Positions 10,620 to 22,230 of a stretch of 64,000 bases of DNA are shown piece after piece. The notes below the pieces were generated by a model. The model had not been told where the DNA came from. It did not search any database and saw only the letters and a list, made by a program, of their open reading frames with translations. The DNA comes from Lepus europaeus (lineage: Eukaryota > Chordata > Mammalia > Lagomorpha > Leporidae), in the NCBI RefSeq assembly GCF_033115175.1, contig NC_084834.1:38360077-38424076 (forward strand), read 5' to 3'. The position numbers and the translations under genes are program-made. How positions within the stretch are numbered: the stretch's first letter is position 1; each line of letters begins with the position of its first letter.

Positions 10620-10830
10620 AACTCATTAAAAGCATGGACTGTGGATTTAGGCTGGCTTAACTTTGAACCCAAGTTTTGCTTTTTATTTGCTTGTGTCCAG
10701 GAAGCATGAAGCTCTCTAAGAATGGGGATAATATTAATACCCACCAAATGGGGTTCTGTGATGCTTAAGTTGATACATATCAGCTACTTAGTCCAGAGCC
10801 TGACACACTGTTGAATTCACACCTGGAAGC
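10620..10830 (+). mobile_element. MIR SINE
   Basis: Contains AAAGCATGGACTGTGGATTT, TTTGAACCCAAGTTTTGC and GAATGGGGATAATATTAATA in the MIR order. Confidence 0.7.
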
Positions 10831-11458
10831 TGTGACTGCTCCAATGGCTAACCAGCAGCGATGTTAGGAGAGCCTCCTTCTGCTAGGCTTTGTTCTGCTG
10901 AAGATCAGAAAAGAGAGACCTTGGCTTACCTACAGAATGGAAACAATTATATCTGTGAAAATAGTAATAATCCCTTGTTCCAGCTGAATTTTTCTAGACA
11001 TAATATACATGTATCTCCAGTGTTTTTAATAAATGCTTGGCTCAATCAAATCTGTTGCCTTTTAATAACTGAATTTTAAAATTTTAGATATAAACTTATT
11101 AAAGGGTAGAGAAATATATGCTCTGTAAAAGAGATAACAGGAGCAGGACCGAGCTAGCAGAAAAGAAGGCAGGGTGTGTGAAATTAATCGCAGTCTTCAA
11201 TAAGGCTATTAAAGCCTATTATGAAGAGCGTGGTGGTCAGCTCTCTTCCATTTCCACTAAGACAGAAATGAATTATGAGGCTTCACTGAGGCATGCGAAG
11301 CAGAGATTTAGCCAACTCCGGATTGTGCACACTTGGAAGGTTCCGGGGAACAGCCATGCCGACTGTTTTGCCAATGTCTTTGCCCTGCATTCACTTTTTG
11401 CCCAAGTGATTGGATCACCTGTGAGGTCATTTTTGGCCATTTTTATCAACTAAGTTTT
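10831..11458. other. unique intergenic DNA
   Basis: No repeat recognised. A 111-codon frame at 11118-11453 (+) has no family I recognise, no promoter features and no splice context, so I do not call it a gene. Confidence 0.5.
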
Positions 11459-11470
11459 TATCACAGTTTT

Positions 11471-11797
11471 TTTAAGGATTTATTTTATTTATTTGAAAGA
11501 AAGAGTTACAGAGAGAGGTAGAGACAGAGAGAGAGAGATCTTCCATCCGCTCGTTCACTCCCCAATTGGCCGCAACGGCTGGAGCTGCGCTGATCCGAAG
11601 CCAGGAGCCAGGAGCTTCTTCCAGGTCTTCCATGAGGGTGCAGGGGCCCAAGCACTTGGGCCATCTTCTACTGCTTTCCCAGGCCACAGCAGAGAGCTGG
11701 ATCGGAAGAAGAGCAGCCGGGACTAGAACCGGTACCCACATGGGATGCCGGCGCTTCAGGCCAGGACGTTAACCCGCTGAGCCACAACGCTGGCCCC
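11471..11797 (-). mobile_element. C repeat SINE, near full length
   Basis: Inverted copy from AAGGATTTATTTTATTTATT to CCACAACGCTGGCCCC. TSD TATCACAGTTT (11460-11470) / TATCAAAGTTT (11798-11808), one mismatch. Confidence 0.93.
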
Positions 11798-11808
11798 TAT
11801 CAAAGTTT

Positions 11809-12547
11809 GAGAAAAGAGCCCACCCTTCAGCTGGGTTGTGGACCTTGCCACCAGAGTGCCATTCCTATAGTCCTGCCTTTCAGAACCAGGACCGTCCACT
11901 TGGCTCACACTTCTCCACTCAGCCCCTGTCCCCCGGTACAGACTGCCTGTCTCAGTGTGAGCTCCTTCTCTCCTCCTAAGTGCCAGCAGCTTCGTAAGTG
12001 ACCTCAGGACCGCTGGGATGACCCAGCTCCTCAGCTCCTCATGTCTTGGCCTTTTGCTGCCCTTCTGCCTCCTGTGCTCCTGCACCACCCCCACCCCCAC
12101 CCCACCCGCCTTGACCTTGGGGTAGCCCATCCACTCCGCCTGCAAAACCGTAAGACTGTAACTGCTGCCCCTTCCTACCAGCTCACTCAGCTACTGCCCA
12201 GACGGCAGCTGTCCCACCTCTGCAGTGTGCTTCCCTCCTGATCCCCTGCCTCACTCTCCCCCCACCCCTGCAATTTTCTTGCTTTTCTTTCTCTCTCAGC
12301 AGATCACCTCACCCCCACCCAGAAGAAAACAGACGCTTCCAGAAGAGAGCGCCTGGAACATTTGCCACCAAATCTGCACACCTGTCCACTTCTAGGCTCC
12401 CCGCTCCCCCTCCTCTCGGGTTGTAACAGACAAGGCCCTTTGTGTCCACTGTGTCCTCCCAGACCCTGGACCTTCTCAGAGACGGATCAGCTCTGCTGGC
12501 TGTCCTCACTCTCCCCTTCCGGAAACTCTTCCCGTCAGCACTGAGTT
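11809..12547. other. C-rich unique intergenic DNA
   Basis: Pyrimidine-rich sequence with a CCCCAC run at about 12084-12106. No gene or repeat family is recognised. Confidence 0.5.
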
Positions 12548-12843
12548 ATGTTCTGTTTGAGAAGCAGAGGGCCAGAGAGACAGATCGCCCATCCACTGGT
12601 TCGCTCCCCAAATGCCTACAGTGGCTAAGGGCTGGGGCTGGACCAAGGCTGAAGCCGAGCATGGGGAACTCAATCCAGGTCACCCCATGGGTGGCAGGAC
12701 ACCAGCAACTGCAGGCATAGTGCTGTCTTCCAGGGTGTGCACGGGCAGGAAGCTGGGGTCGGGAGCTGGGGCTGGGAATGAATGCGCCCCTGGGCCTCTG
12801 ATAAGGCACAGCGGAGTCTTAACTGCAAGGCCAAGTGTTCACC
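12548..12843 (-). mobile_element. diverged old C repeat SINE
   Basis: Inverted; recognisable by GTTTGAGAAGCAGAGGGCC, CCATCCACTGGTTCGCTCCC and a degraded head at the right end (AACTGCAAGGCCAAGTG). Confidence 0.78.
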
Positions 12844-13276
12844 CTCCCCGTCAGCATGTTAACACTTCCCCTTTACCCCTGGTTAAAAATCAAATGAAAT
12901 CCTGCCTCAACCCACACCCCCTTTACCTCCTAGGCTGTCTCCTTCTTTAGGAGTTTCCTGTCTTTCCACCATATTCCTCTCTCACCCCACTCCAGCTGAG
13001 TCTCTGGGCCCTCCCCCAGAGCCACCTCCTGACATCACAGCCACTCTTTGGTTTGTACCTGTTTGATGTCCGGGCAACATTTGCCACCGCCAATGCCTCC
13101 CTCTTCTCTGGTCTGTGGTGCACGTGTTCCCTCGGTCACATGTTTTCTCTCTCTGCACCCCTCTGTCTCCCCCTGCCTCCTCTCTACCTCCCCCCGCCAT
13201 CCTCCTTGTCCACCTCCTTCCTAGAGGGACGTGTTCTGTTTTGTCTTTCTCTGAGGGCTCTCTTCTAGGCTCTTGG
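12844..13276. other. pyrimidine-rich unique DNA
   Basis: CT-rich text without a clear family; frames here are low complexity. Confidence 0.5.
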
Positions 13277-13290
13277 CTCTTGGCGACTTT

Positions 13291-13630
13291 ATTTATTTAT
13301 TTATTTATTTATTTATGACAGGCAGAGTGGACAGTGAGAGAGAGAGACAGAGAGAAAGGTCTTCCTTTGCCGTTGGTTCACTCTCCAATGGCCGCCGCGG
13401 CTGGCACACCGCGCTGATCCGAAGCCAGGAGCCAGGTGCTTCTCCTGGTCTCCCATGCGGGTGCAGGGCCCAAGCACTTGGGCCATCCTCCACTGCACTC
13501 CCTGGCCACAGCAGAGAGCTGGCCTGGAAGAGGGGCAACTGGGATAGAATCCGGTGCCCCGACCGGGACTAGAACCCGGTGTGCCGGCGCCGCAAAGCGG
13601 AGGATTAGCCTGTTGAGCCACGGCGCCGGC
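13291..13630 (-). mobile_element. young C repeat (CSINE2-like)
   Basis: Full-length inverted copy with an (ATTT)n tail and GCCACGGCGCCGGC end. Perfect 14-bp TSD CTCTTGGCGACTTT at 13277-13290 and 13631-13644. Confidence 0.97.
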
Positions 13631-13644
13631 CTCTTGGCGACTTT

Positions 13645-13907
13645 AAATTCCCCCTGGATGAGCTTTTGCAAGGCTTCACTCCCTATCTAAAGTCGGACAC
13701 CTGCTGGGCCCTTGGCCCTCATCAGGGTCTCCTCTCCTCTGAGCTCCGTGTAGCCATCTGACCGCCAGACACTCCCCTGGAGCTGACTCCTGCCAAACAC
13801 TCCAGCTCACTAGGCCCCCAGATGAGCTCAGCAAAGGCCCCTCCTTCCCTCAATGCACGCCTCCTGCAGGTCCCCTCGAGCACAGCACTGACCCCACTGT
13901 CTACCCT
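13645..13907. other. unique intergenic DNA
   Basis: Nothing recognised. Confidence 0.5.
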
Positions 13908-13920
13908 GTTGATCAAGTCT

Positions 13921-14250
13921 ATGTTTTTTTAAAGATGTATTTATTTATTTGGAAGGCAGAGTTACAGAGAGGCAGAGGCAGAGAGAGAGAGAGAGAGGTC
14001 TTCCATCTGCTGGTTTACTCCCTAAATGGCCTCCAAGGCTGGAGCTGCGCTGATCTGAAGCCAATAGCCAGGAGCTTCTTACAGGTCTCCCACGTGGGTT
14101 GCAGGGGCCCAAGAACTTGGGCCATTTTCTACTGCTTTCCCAGGCCATAGCAGAGAGCTGGATTGGAAGTGGAGCAGCTGGGACTTGAACCGGTGCCCAT
14201 AGGGGATGCCAGCACTGCAGGCAGCGGCTTTACCACAGCACTGGCCCCAA
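13921..14250 (-). mobile_element. C repeat SINE, near full length
   Basis: Inverted copy; TSD GTTGATCAAGTCT (13908-13920) / GTTGCTCAAGTCT (14251-14263). The head at the right (CCACAGCACTGGCCCC) has lost a few bases of the A-box region. Confidence 0.93.
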
Positions 14251-14410
14251 GTTGCTCAAGTCTTGAACTTGAGCAGGAGATTAATTCAGGAGATTATTCT
14301 TGATGCCTCTTTCTCTTGCCTCCTCAGATACAATCAGTTTTCTGTTTTAGATACTAGGATACGTCAGACAGTTTGAGAGCGAAAATGTAAGATTAAAAGA
14401 TACACTTATT

Positions 14411-14737
14411 GGGGCTGGCGCTGTATCGCAGGAGGTTAATCCTCCGCCTGTGGCGCCGGCATCCCATATGGGTGCTGATTCAAGTCCCAGCTGCTCCACT
14501 TCCGATCCAGCTCTCCGCTATGGCCTGGGAAAGCAGTGGAAGATGGCCCAAGTCCTTGGGCCCCTTTGCCCGTGTGGGAGACCTGGGGGAAGCTCCTGGC
14601 TCCTGGCTTCAGATCAGCCCAGCTCCAGCTGTTGCAGCCACTTGGGGAGTGAACCAGCGGATGGAAGACCTCTCTGTGTCTCTCCCTCTCACTGACTGTA
14701 ATTCTAGCTGTCAAATAAATAATACAAAATATTTTTT
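14411..14737 (+). mobile_element. C repeat SINE, full length
   Basis: Head GGGGCTGGCGCTGTATCGCA, CpG-rich TGGCGCCGGCATCCC, tail AAATAAATAATACAAAAT. Flanked by AAAAGATACACTTATT (14395-14410) and a diverged copy AAAAGATACATTTGCTT from about 14738. Confidence 0.93.
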
Positions 14738-14934
14738 AAAAGATACATTTGCTTTAGTGCAAAAAATTGAAATTCATAGGTATTTATCATAATATATCAT
14801 TTCTGTGAACTTTTTGAAGACCCCTCATCTCTCTCTGTCTAGCCACTTCACCCCATCCTCACTGTAAAGGCTGCCAGCTCTTACTTAGATTGTAGCAAAA
14901 TCCTATCTCGGCTGCTTAGTTGCTGCCTGGCTTT

Positions 14935-15207
14935 TGCTGTATCCAAGATACAAAGAGACAGAGAGCGAGCGCATGCCTTCACCTACTGACTCACTCCCCA
15001 AATGCCTGCAACAGTTGGAACACAATCCACGTGTCTCATGGGGGTGCCAGGGACCCAACCACATGAGTTGTCGCCTGTTGCATCCCAAGGTCTTCATTAA
15101 CAGGAAGCTGGATGTGAGAGCCGAAGCTGAGACTCGAACCTAAGCACTCTGGTATAGGACACCTGCATCCTAACTGCTATCTTAATCACTAGGCCAAACA
15201 CCTGCTC
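14935..15207 (-). mobile_element. diverged old C repeat SINE
   Basis: Inverted; visible blocks are CTCACTCCCCAAATGCCTGC, GACTCGAACCTAAGCACTC and TTAATCACTAGGCCAAACAC. Confidence 0.8.
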
Positions 15208-15664
15208 CTTGCACACAGCTTTGAGTGATCCAAATAGCTGATCTGATTCTGTCTGGCAGAAAAATCTGTTAATGAAAAATCTCTAAGATGATTTCCTAGT
15301 GCCTTCAGGGAAAAAAATGCAACACTCACCTTGGACTCACAGGGCTCTGACCCAGCCGGACCCAGTCCACTCTGCCAGCCCACCCCCCCTTCACTGTCCC
15401 CCAACACAGCACCCCTCTCCCCTGCACCTCCTGGGCTCCTCCCTCTCTCAGGACCCTCCTCTAACACTCCTCCCCTTCCTCAACCTGCTCAACCCTCACT
15501 CCGGCTTCAGTCCCAGCAGCCGTGGGCTGAAAGGCTCTCCCCCCTCCCCACCAACAAAAGCCCTGGGACCTGTGACCGTGATATGACCAAAGATGGGGCT
15601 AAGCTACAGGTCCTGAGGGCAGAAGCATACCCTGGGGCATCAGGCCAGGCCCTGCAGTGGTCAG
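15208..15664. other. C-rich unique intergenic DNA
   Basis: Overlapping frames (15299-15711, +) are proline/serine-rich because of base composition. No known family. Confidence 0.5.
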
Positions 15665-16070
15665 TGTGGGCTGCTATGTACCCACAGACTGGATGGCTGA
15701 AACGACCTTGATTTCTACTTCTCACCGTTCTAGAGGCTGAGGTCCAATGTCAAGGTGTGGGCAGGTGTAGCTTCAGCTGAGACTTTCCTTCTGGCTTGCA
15801 GAGGATGGCCTTTCCTGGCTGCACGTACAGGGACAGTTGGGGGGGCAGGACTTGGATATATAAAAGGCTGGGCGGCTCCCAAGGCAAGCATCCCTTTACA
15901 CAGGTGCTTCGCTTTCCTTAGGACCCTTTCCCACTCGGGGAGGCTCCATTCTATCTTCCCACCTAACACCCAAAGGCCCTACCCCCACATCCAACCACAT
16001 GGTGGGGGGGGGTCGGCCTTTACATGGGCATTGGGGGGTGGGGCACACAATTCCACCTGTAGCAAGTTCT
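15665..16070 (-). mobile_element. MaLR-type LTR remnant (MLT1/MST-like), antisense
   Basis: Reads GACTGGATGGCTGAAACGAC, CTTCTCACCGTTCTAGAGGC, then CCAAAGGCCCTACCCCCACA, the antisense order of a MaLR LTR. A TATATAAAAGG motif at about 15857 lies inside it, with no evidence of use. Confidence 0.6.
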
Positions 16071-16079
16071 GAATGCTGT

Positions 16080-16345
16080 CCCATGGGCCCCTGTAACGTA
16101 GACCCACAGAGGAGAAGCCCCCTGGGGAGAAGAGAGGCTAATGGGAGCACAGAGGCTGCTGTGGTTGTGACCCAGACACGAGCCGACCCAGGAGGAGCAG
16201 GAAACAGGCTGTCTCCTGGAACCTTTGGAGGGAGAAGGCCCCAGCCAACACCTTGCCGGACTTCTGGCCTCCAGAAAGGCAGAGGAACCTTTTGTTGTTC
16301 CGAGGCAGGAGGGTGTGATGGTTTGTAACAGAAGCACCTGACACA
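16080..16345 (+). mobile_element. MaLR-type LTR 3' half, sense
   Basis: Contains AACACCTTGCCGGACTTCTG, GCCTCCAGAAAGGCAG and TTTTGTTGTTCCGAGGC, followed by TTTGTAACAGAAGC, corresponding to the 3' end of an MLT1-like LTR. It abuts the antisense copy to its left. Confidence 0.55.
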
Positions 16346-16485
16346 TGTCCTGACTTCATAGATAAGGTTCGGCCCCCCGCCGGCTGCTCTCACACCGGTA
16401 CAGCCCTCCCCGTAATCCAGATCCCACCGGGCTGTGAGATGTGTTTAAGAGCCAAATTCCCCTCAAGACCAAGTTCATCATGGCA
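16346..16485. other. unique intergenic DNA
   Basis: Nothing recognised. Confidence 0.45.
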
Positions 16486-16580
16486 TGGCCTTTGCTTTTC
16501 TTGCTCACCACTGCTACCCCCCGGGGCCTGGTACACAGCAGGTGTTCAATAAATGCAAGTGAGATGGGTGAATACAGAGC
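16486..16580 (+). mobile_element. L2 LINE 3' end fragment
   Basis: GGGGCCTGGTACACAGCAGG followed by TGTTCAATAAATGCAAG is the typical L2 3' end. L2 is an ancient mammal-wide LINE. Confidence 0.7.
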
Positions 16581-17344
16581 TGGTACAGAGACTTTCCTGG
16601 CTGGGAGAGCCGTTAAATAATAGACCGGGCTGGGAAGACAAGCCAGGGAAGCTCCTGCTGACGGGAGACAGCCTCAGTCCGAGAGAGGAAGGGGCGGGGT
16701 CGGTCCACAGACCACACCCGGTGACCTTCAGGCCACCCTCTGCGACCCCACCCTGTGGTCCGCAGTGTTCTTCCCTGAGCAGCTTGAGCTTTGGCGCCCT
16801 CTGGTGACAGGAACTCATTGTCTTGTTCTAAGTCAAGATGGACACCAACATAGAACACCCTGTGGTATGATTTTCTCCTTATGAAGAAATTGAATTTTTG
16901 TCCTTATACTTGAAAGAAATTTCCTGGAACTGGGTAATTAGTCGCTAAGTTTCATAAAGCACATAATATCCGGAGATTTTTCAGCTGTCCTTTTGAGTGT
17001 TTTGTTTTGCATATTGAGATTGTCTTGCAAAACACATTTTAAACTGTTTACTACCCCATTTTTCTACTCAAATTGCCAAGGTTTTCATGGTCAAACGCAA
17101 TTACCCTTTGGAAAACTAACATTCTATGGAAGTGGCCATTTACAATTCCTGAAGGCTCAGTGCTTTCCGAAATCCTTAACCTTTGTTGTGATTAAAGAGC
17201 AAGTTGTTTTTCAACAAACCACACACATAAGAAGATGGCTTGTGTGCTGTTTGTAGATGATGACGGATGGGTCTGGCTGCCTGCCTGAGAACAGACTTGC
17301 TTTTCTCCTGAGCCTGTGGAAATGGTGACGCTGAGAGGCAGGGG
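16581..17344. other. unique intergenic DNA
   Basis: No recognised repeat. The AT-rich segment 16900-17260 is free of SINEs and could be tested for conservation. Confidence 0.45.
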
Positions 17345-17612
17345 CTGGGCCTACAAGATCCTCGTTAAGACCCAGGCACCTGCACAAGAGGACCTGGGTT
17401 CAATTCCTGGCTCCAGCTCCTGGCTCCAGCTTCCTGCATATGCAGACCTGGGGAGGCAGCGATGATGGCTCGGAGTAGTTGGGACCCTGCCACCTATGCG
17501 GGAGACCTGGATTGAGTTCCCAGCTGCTGGCTTGGTTTCCAGCCAGGGGCCACTGTGGGAGAGCGCATCAGTGGATAGGACATAATTCTCCCTCCCAAAA
17601 TAAATAATCAAG
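17345..17612 (+). mobile_element. diverged old C repeat SINE
   Basis: A weak head is followed by B-box-like GGGTTCAATTCC, GGGAGACCTGGATTGAG and tail CCCAAAATAAATAATCAAG. Confidence 0.78.
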
Positions 17613-17775
17613 ACAAATTTTAACTTCTAAAACACACGCACTGACACTGACTTAGTGTCTTCTGTTGTGATTGAGTGAGGTGCTATGCCAGACTGTTTGG
17701 GGCAAATATACATGAGTATGCTCAGTTTCACACCAAAGATAAGTTTCTCAAAATGTCATTTTAAGATGATTTGAG

Positions 17776-18038
17776 GGTCAGCATTATGGTGCAGCAGGTT
17801 AAGCATCCCAGCCCCCCTCCCAAGACAGTAGAACCTATATTGGAGTGCAAGTTCAAGTCCCAGCTGCTCCACTTCCAATCCAGCTCCTTGCCAATGTGTG
17901 TGGAAAGGTAGTGAGTGGGAAATGCCCAATGTGCTTGGGGCCCTGCCACCCATGTGAGAGACTCAGAGGGAGTTCTTGGCTCCTGGCTACAGCCTCAGCC
18001 ACTGCAACCATTTGGGGAGTTAATCAGCAGATGGAAGA

Positions 18039-18078
<40 letters not shown>

Positions 18079-18143
18079 CCTCCCTCCCTCCCTCTCTAAC
18101 TACCTTGCAAATAAATAAATAAATCTTTTCTAAGGAAAAAAAG
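17776..18143 (+). mobile_element. C repeat SINE with internal insertion
   Basis: The head GGTGCAGCAGGTTAAGCATC is followed by about 35 extra bases (17805-17840). The body then runs to a long (CT)n(CCCT)n tract at 18040-18097. TSD AAGATGATTTGAG (17763-17775) with right copy GATGATTTGAG (18144-18154). Confidence 0.9.
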
Positions 18144-18154
18144 AGATGATTTGA

Positions 18155-18674
18155 GAGGACCGGGTTAGTAAAACTTTCTTTTCTTCATGATTACATAATT
18201 ATTTGATCAGTAATTTCCCCTAACTTCCAATTAATCATCCAAGAATCACAACACTTCAGTTTGAGAATTTTCTGACCTCAACCATGTAGTCAGATAAACA
18301 AACTCTACTGACAAGCACTCAATATTGGTTTCTCTTCGCAATCAAGGAATCCTTTACAATGTAAGCAACCACACTCTGATTTTGTTTGCTTTATACGGCC
18401 AGAATTTCCTGTCCTCTTTGCTCAATGCACTGTGCACCTGTGCATTCCCAGGAGACACTGATGTCCCGGTTCTGCCTCTCACAGAGCAGCAGGCCCTAGG
18501 AGGCCTCTGGATGCAACCGATTTCTGGAAGACGCCACTGTTAGCCAGCTGGTTCTCCAGGCAGTGAGGTTTTCTACAAGTTATTTGCTTTTATTTATTTA
18601 TTTATTGAGAAATGGATTAAAGCAAAATATTGGAATGGAGGAGGGAAGTGAGGTGGTTATTGTACACTTGGGAG
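18155..18674. other. unique intergenic DNA
   Basis: Nothing recognised apart from a short ATTT run at about 18590-18605. Confidence 0.5.
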
Positions 18675-18830
18675 GCTATAGAGTATAATCATTGAGCATG
18701 GGTTCTCGAGTTAGCCTGCTTGGGTTTGAAGGCACACATCGCCATTTACTGGGTCTGTGTCCCTGGGAAAGTCACCTCACCCCCGAGCCACATTCGCTTG
18801 TGTAAGACGGAGGTGAACACGGGGTCTGCC
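18675..18830 (+). mobile_element. MIR SINE
   Basis: ATTGAGCATGGGTTCTCGAG, TGCTTGGGTTTGAAGG and GTGTCCCTGGGAAAGTCACC follow the MIR order. Confidence 0.7.
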
Positions 18831-20009
18831 CCGACCCAGCGACGTGAAGCCCTTCTTCTGGTGCTGGGGCAGGGAGAAGGACTCACCCCGGTCACTGAAG
18901 CGCTGTCTCTGACCTCATTTCCAGCCACAAGCAAGATCTCTTCTCTGCCTCACCTCACCCCCTCCGCCTTAGCCAGAGGAATTCCTTCTCCCAGGGGAGA
19001 GAGATTCACGATGACGTGGCTCTAAACCTGGCCGGGCGGGCTGCCTGTGGGTTGACTGGCACATACTGAGAGGGGGCGGGTCTCTGCTAACACACAGCCT
19101 GGGGGAGAGGGGTGAGTGTGTGCGTGGTGATGCTGCGTGGGGTTGAGAGGACTTCACAGAATGGGTAGAAAAAGGGGCTCTCCCATTCTCACTCTTGTCC
19201 GTGTTCTCTCTGCCTTTCAAATAAAAGAAAAGTCAACCCCAAACCCTCTTGGAAACACAAAAGTCCTTCTCCAAACGCCTCGACTGATGGGTTCCTTTGG
19301 ACATCCTTGCACTGTGGGCTGTGCCCTAGAAAGCCTAGCGTGGGCGAGAGACGCAAACGCGCACCGTCAACTCGGTGCACGTAGTGATGCCGAAGAGGCC
19401 TCGCATCCTAAATCCTCTTTCTCCTACAACGGGAAACAAGAAGGGGCTTGGCGCAGGTGCGCGACTCTTGCAGGGCTGGGGGAAGCTTTCTTCCGCCAAG
19501 GACCACTTGGAGATTTATAAGGCCACTCGCGGCCCATGCAAGAATAGCAACTTACACATTAGCCTGCCATAGATGTACTGAATTTCAAGTCCCGCCCATG
19601 ATTGCTTGGCCGGAGCAAAACAAATGATTCTGTGGGCCCCGGGCTGGATGTTGCCCACCCCTGACTGTGCCACAGGTGGGCAGGGCTCTTCCTGGGAGTG
19701 CCGATGCCCTGGTCTCGCTTGATCCCGGGCTGCGTGTCCTACCCATCCATCGCTTCCTCTCCGCAAGTGTAGACCAGGGCAAGGCTGGCCGGGAGTAACA
19801 CCCAGGCCACCCTGTGCACCCAGGGAATGCGCAGAGGGTGGGGGAGCCAGTGTAGAGAAAGAATCCATCCCTGCAAAACTCTCTACCACCAGAGGATGCC
19901 ACTTTTTATTAATTCAGAAACAAGTGTTCTCTCCCAGGCTATCACGCCAGTTGTATTCACCACCAGCAAGTCATTTCACTAAAAATGAGCTCAGAGATGA
20001 AAACTAAAA
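18831..20009. other. unique DNA; small CpG cluster at 19320-19480; possible DNA-transposon end at 19640-19665
   Basis: A short CpG-richer stretch (GGGCGAGAGACGCAAACGCG and following) is much weaker than the SETD7 island. GGCTGGATGTTGCCCACCCC at about 19642 resembles an antisense end of the transposon type seen at 6.4 kb. No gene is supported. Confidence 0.4.
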
Positions 20010-20300
20010 TGGCCATTAAAAGCTTTATTACAGTACATGCCTAGTGGCTGTGTTCAAATAACATCCCTTTTGAAATTGTATTTTTTACCATTTTTCTCAT
20101 CAAGTGGTTGAGACTGATGGATTAAGCGAAATTTCACTTTAGCATTCTGTTGCTTTTTAACTGCCAAAAAGAGAAAAATGGGGTATTCATTTTGACTCCT
20201 CTCGTTTAAAAAAACAAAAAACCAAAAAAAAAAACACATTGAATTCAAGACTGGGGAAAATCGATTGTGACTATTTCTTCTTTTTCTTCAACATGACTGT
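20010..20300 (-). other. possible 3' end of an unidentified transcript or retrocopy (weak)
   Basis: On the minus strand there is an AATAAA at 20029-20024 in a context (GTAATAAAGCTTTTAATGG) like a mature mRNA end. Upstream of it in that direction is AT-rich UTR-like DNA. I do not recognise a source gene and see no coding frame. Confidence 0.25.
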
Positions 20301-21560
20301 AAGAAACTTTAAAAACAAAACAAAACATCAGTGCAGTTATGAAGCTTCCAGAGATGAGACTGATAATGTAAGTGGGGATGGCCCCTGACACCCGCAAACC
20401 TGCAGAGAGGAAGCCTGGTAGGACCTGTGCGTGGAAGATTTGTGATCAGATGCCCCACAGAACCGACTCACTTGCATCCCATTTTATAGTGAGTGAAGGG
20501 GCTAGGGTCGCAATTTCATTATCCCCGTCCCTCCTGCATATGGCAAATATGAATTAATGTAGTCATGCAAAATTAAAAATGGCTTTAAGTGAGCCCACAG
20601 AGCAGCTCGCTCTAAGGTGCATCATTTCTGTCCAGGAAAATGTACCATCCTTGTTTCACGGTCCCTCCCCTCACCCCCCCACCCCGGTCTCCTGACATCA
20701 GGGGTGTTGACTCTGGAAACTGAAGTGACAGGACACGCCTCTGTGCTGCACTTGACACTCGGGAGAACTAAGCAACTGGAAAAGGAAGCCGGCCCGCTGG
20801 GGCCTGGCAGCCAATGAGCGACTGCTGGGGTGATGTCATGCTTTCTCCCTGGAGTGCCCTTGGTCAAACACAAACAAGATAACCACAGCGTGCTCCAGCA
20901 GGGTGTGAATTCCTTCTGCCTGAGCAACCCCTGGCGCTGTGCAGTCATCTTGGTAATCTCAGGAGGTGAGCATGATCTGGACTTTGGGAATGGCAAGGAT
21001 TCGAAGAGTGGGCTCAGCCCAGAGCCCGGAGTGACAGATGGCCCTTAGCTGTCCCCAGAACAGCTGCAGGATTCTCTGTCCCCCACCTTCCAGAGTTTGC
21101 ATGTAAGTAGGGACCTCTCCAGCTAACAGGAGGGTAGTGGCCCTCCCTTGGTGAGAATGGTGCTCCAGGGCGCTGGCTGAGTCTCACTGCCTCAGTCTCT
21201 CCCACTCAGCGCATCCCAGACTAGCACCTGCAGAGCCCAGCTCGGACCACGTTTCTCTCCCGCTCAAAACTAGAAAGGCCTGGCATCAGCGCAGTCCTGT
21301 CTTTGCCAAGTTTGTCTCCAGCTTTCTCCACCCACACTCATGCTCCAGCCCAGCCTGAGGATTCTGTCACTCACATCTGCACTGCCCCACCTCTGAGCCT
21401 TTGTCATGCTCTTCTTTCTCCCAGCTATGTTCCTCTCTCTCCTGTGTGTCCAGACCCTAGCCGGTTTCTGTCGTCCTGAATGCTGGTCCCCATCACTACT
21501 GCCTCCCAGAGAGAACACTTTCTTTAGTCCAAAGATGTAGAGAGGCTTGTGTTGCAATGC
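20301..21560. other. unique intergenic DNA
   Basis: No repeat family or gene recognised across this 1.26-kb stretch. Confidence 0.45.
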
Positions 21561-21564
21561 AACA

Positions 21565-21767
21565 GAGCGCCGGTGGAGTCCTAGCTGCTCTGCTTGCATT
21601 CCAGCTCCCCGCTAATACACCTGAGAAGGCGAAAGAAGATGGGGCCCAAATGCTTGGGGCCCCTGCCACACATGTGGGAGACCTGGATGCAGCTCCAGAC
21701 TCCTGGCTTTGGCCTGGTCCTGACCTGGCTGTTGCAGCCATTTGAGAAGTGAACCAGAGAATGGAAG

Positions 21768-21827
<60 letters not shown>

Positions 21828-21894
21828 CTCTCTCCCTTCTCCTCTTTCTCTCTCCTCTCTGTTCATCTTTCAAATAAATAAAACTTTTAAAAAA
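21565..21894 (+). mobile_element. C repeat SINE with degraded head and long (CT)n
   Basis: The tRNA-like head is mostly unrecognisable. The body starts near GGTGGAGTCCTAGCTGCTCT, and the copy carries a (CT)n tract at about 21770-21865 before AAATAAATAAAAC. Confidence 0.87.
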
Positions 21895-22046
21895 TGGAAG
21901 AGGTGTGGGGTATGGTGCAGCCTTGTTCAAACATTTCTGTTTGTGCATTCCTCAAATAATTTTTAAGGCCAGCTGCCCTCTCACACACTGTAGCTTGGTG
22001 CAAAGACTCTCGTTGTAAGTTTGAGAAGCTGTGAATACACAATTTT

Positions 22047-22230
22047 GACTGCAATAGTTTGCAAACCTGAGCACACATCAGAATCACCTGGAGGGTTTGT
22101 TGAAGCAGACTGTCACCTGTTCTGAGTTCCTGATTCAGGGGGCCTGGAGAAGGGCCTGGGAACCTACATCTCCATAAAGTTCCCAGGTGATGTCAAGGCT
22201 GCTGGCACGGGACCGCTATTGGTGAACTGC
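22047..22230 (+). mobile_element. MER5A-like hAT-Charlie DNA transposon, nearly complete
   Basis: ACATCAGAATCACCTGGAGG, TTCCTGATTCAGGGGGCCTG and AAGTTCCCAGGTGATGTCAA match MER5A in order. It is non-autonomous and immobile. Confidence 0.88.

Noticed and set aside
15850..15870. TATA box (TATATAAAAGG) as a gene promoter
   Set aside because: It lies inside an antisense LTR remnant with no downstream gene structure.
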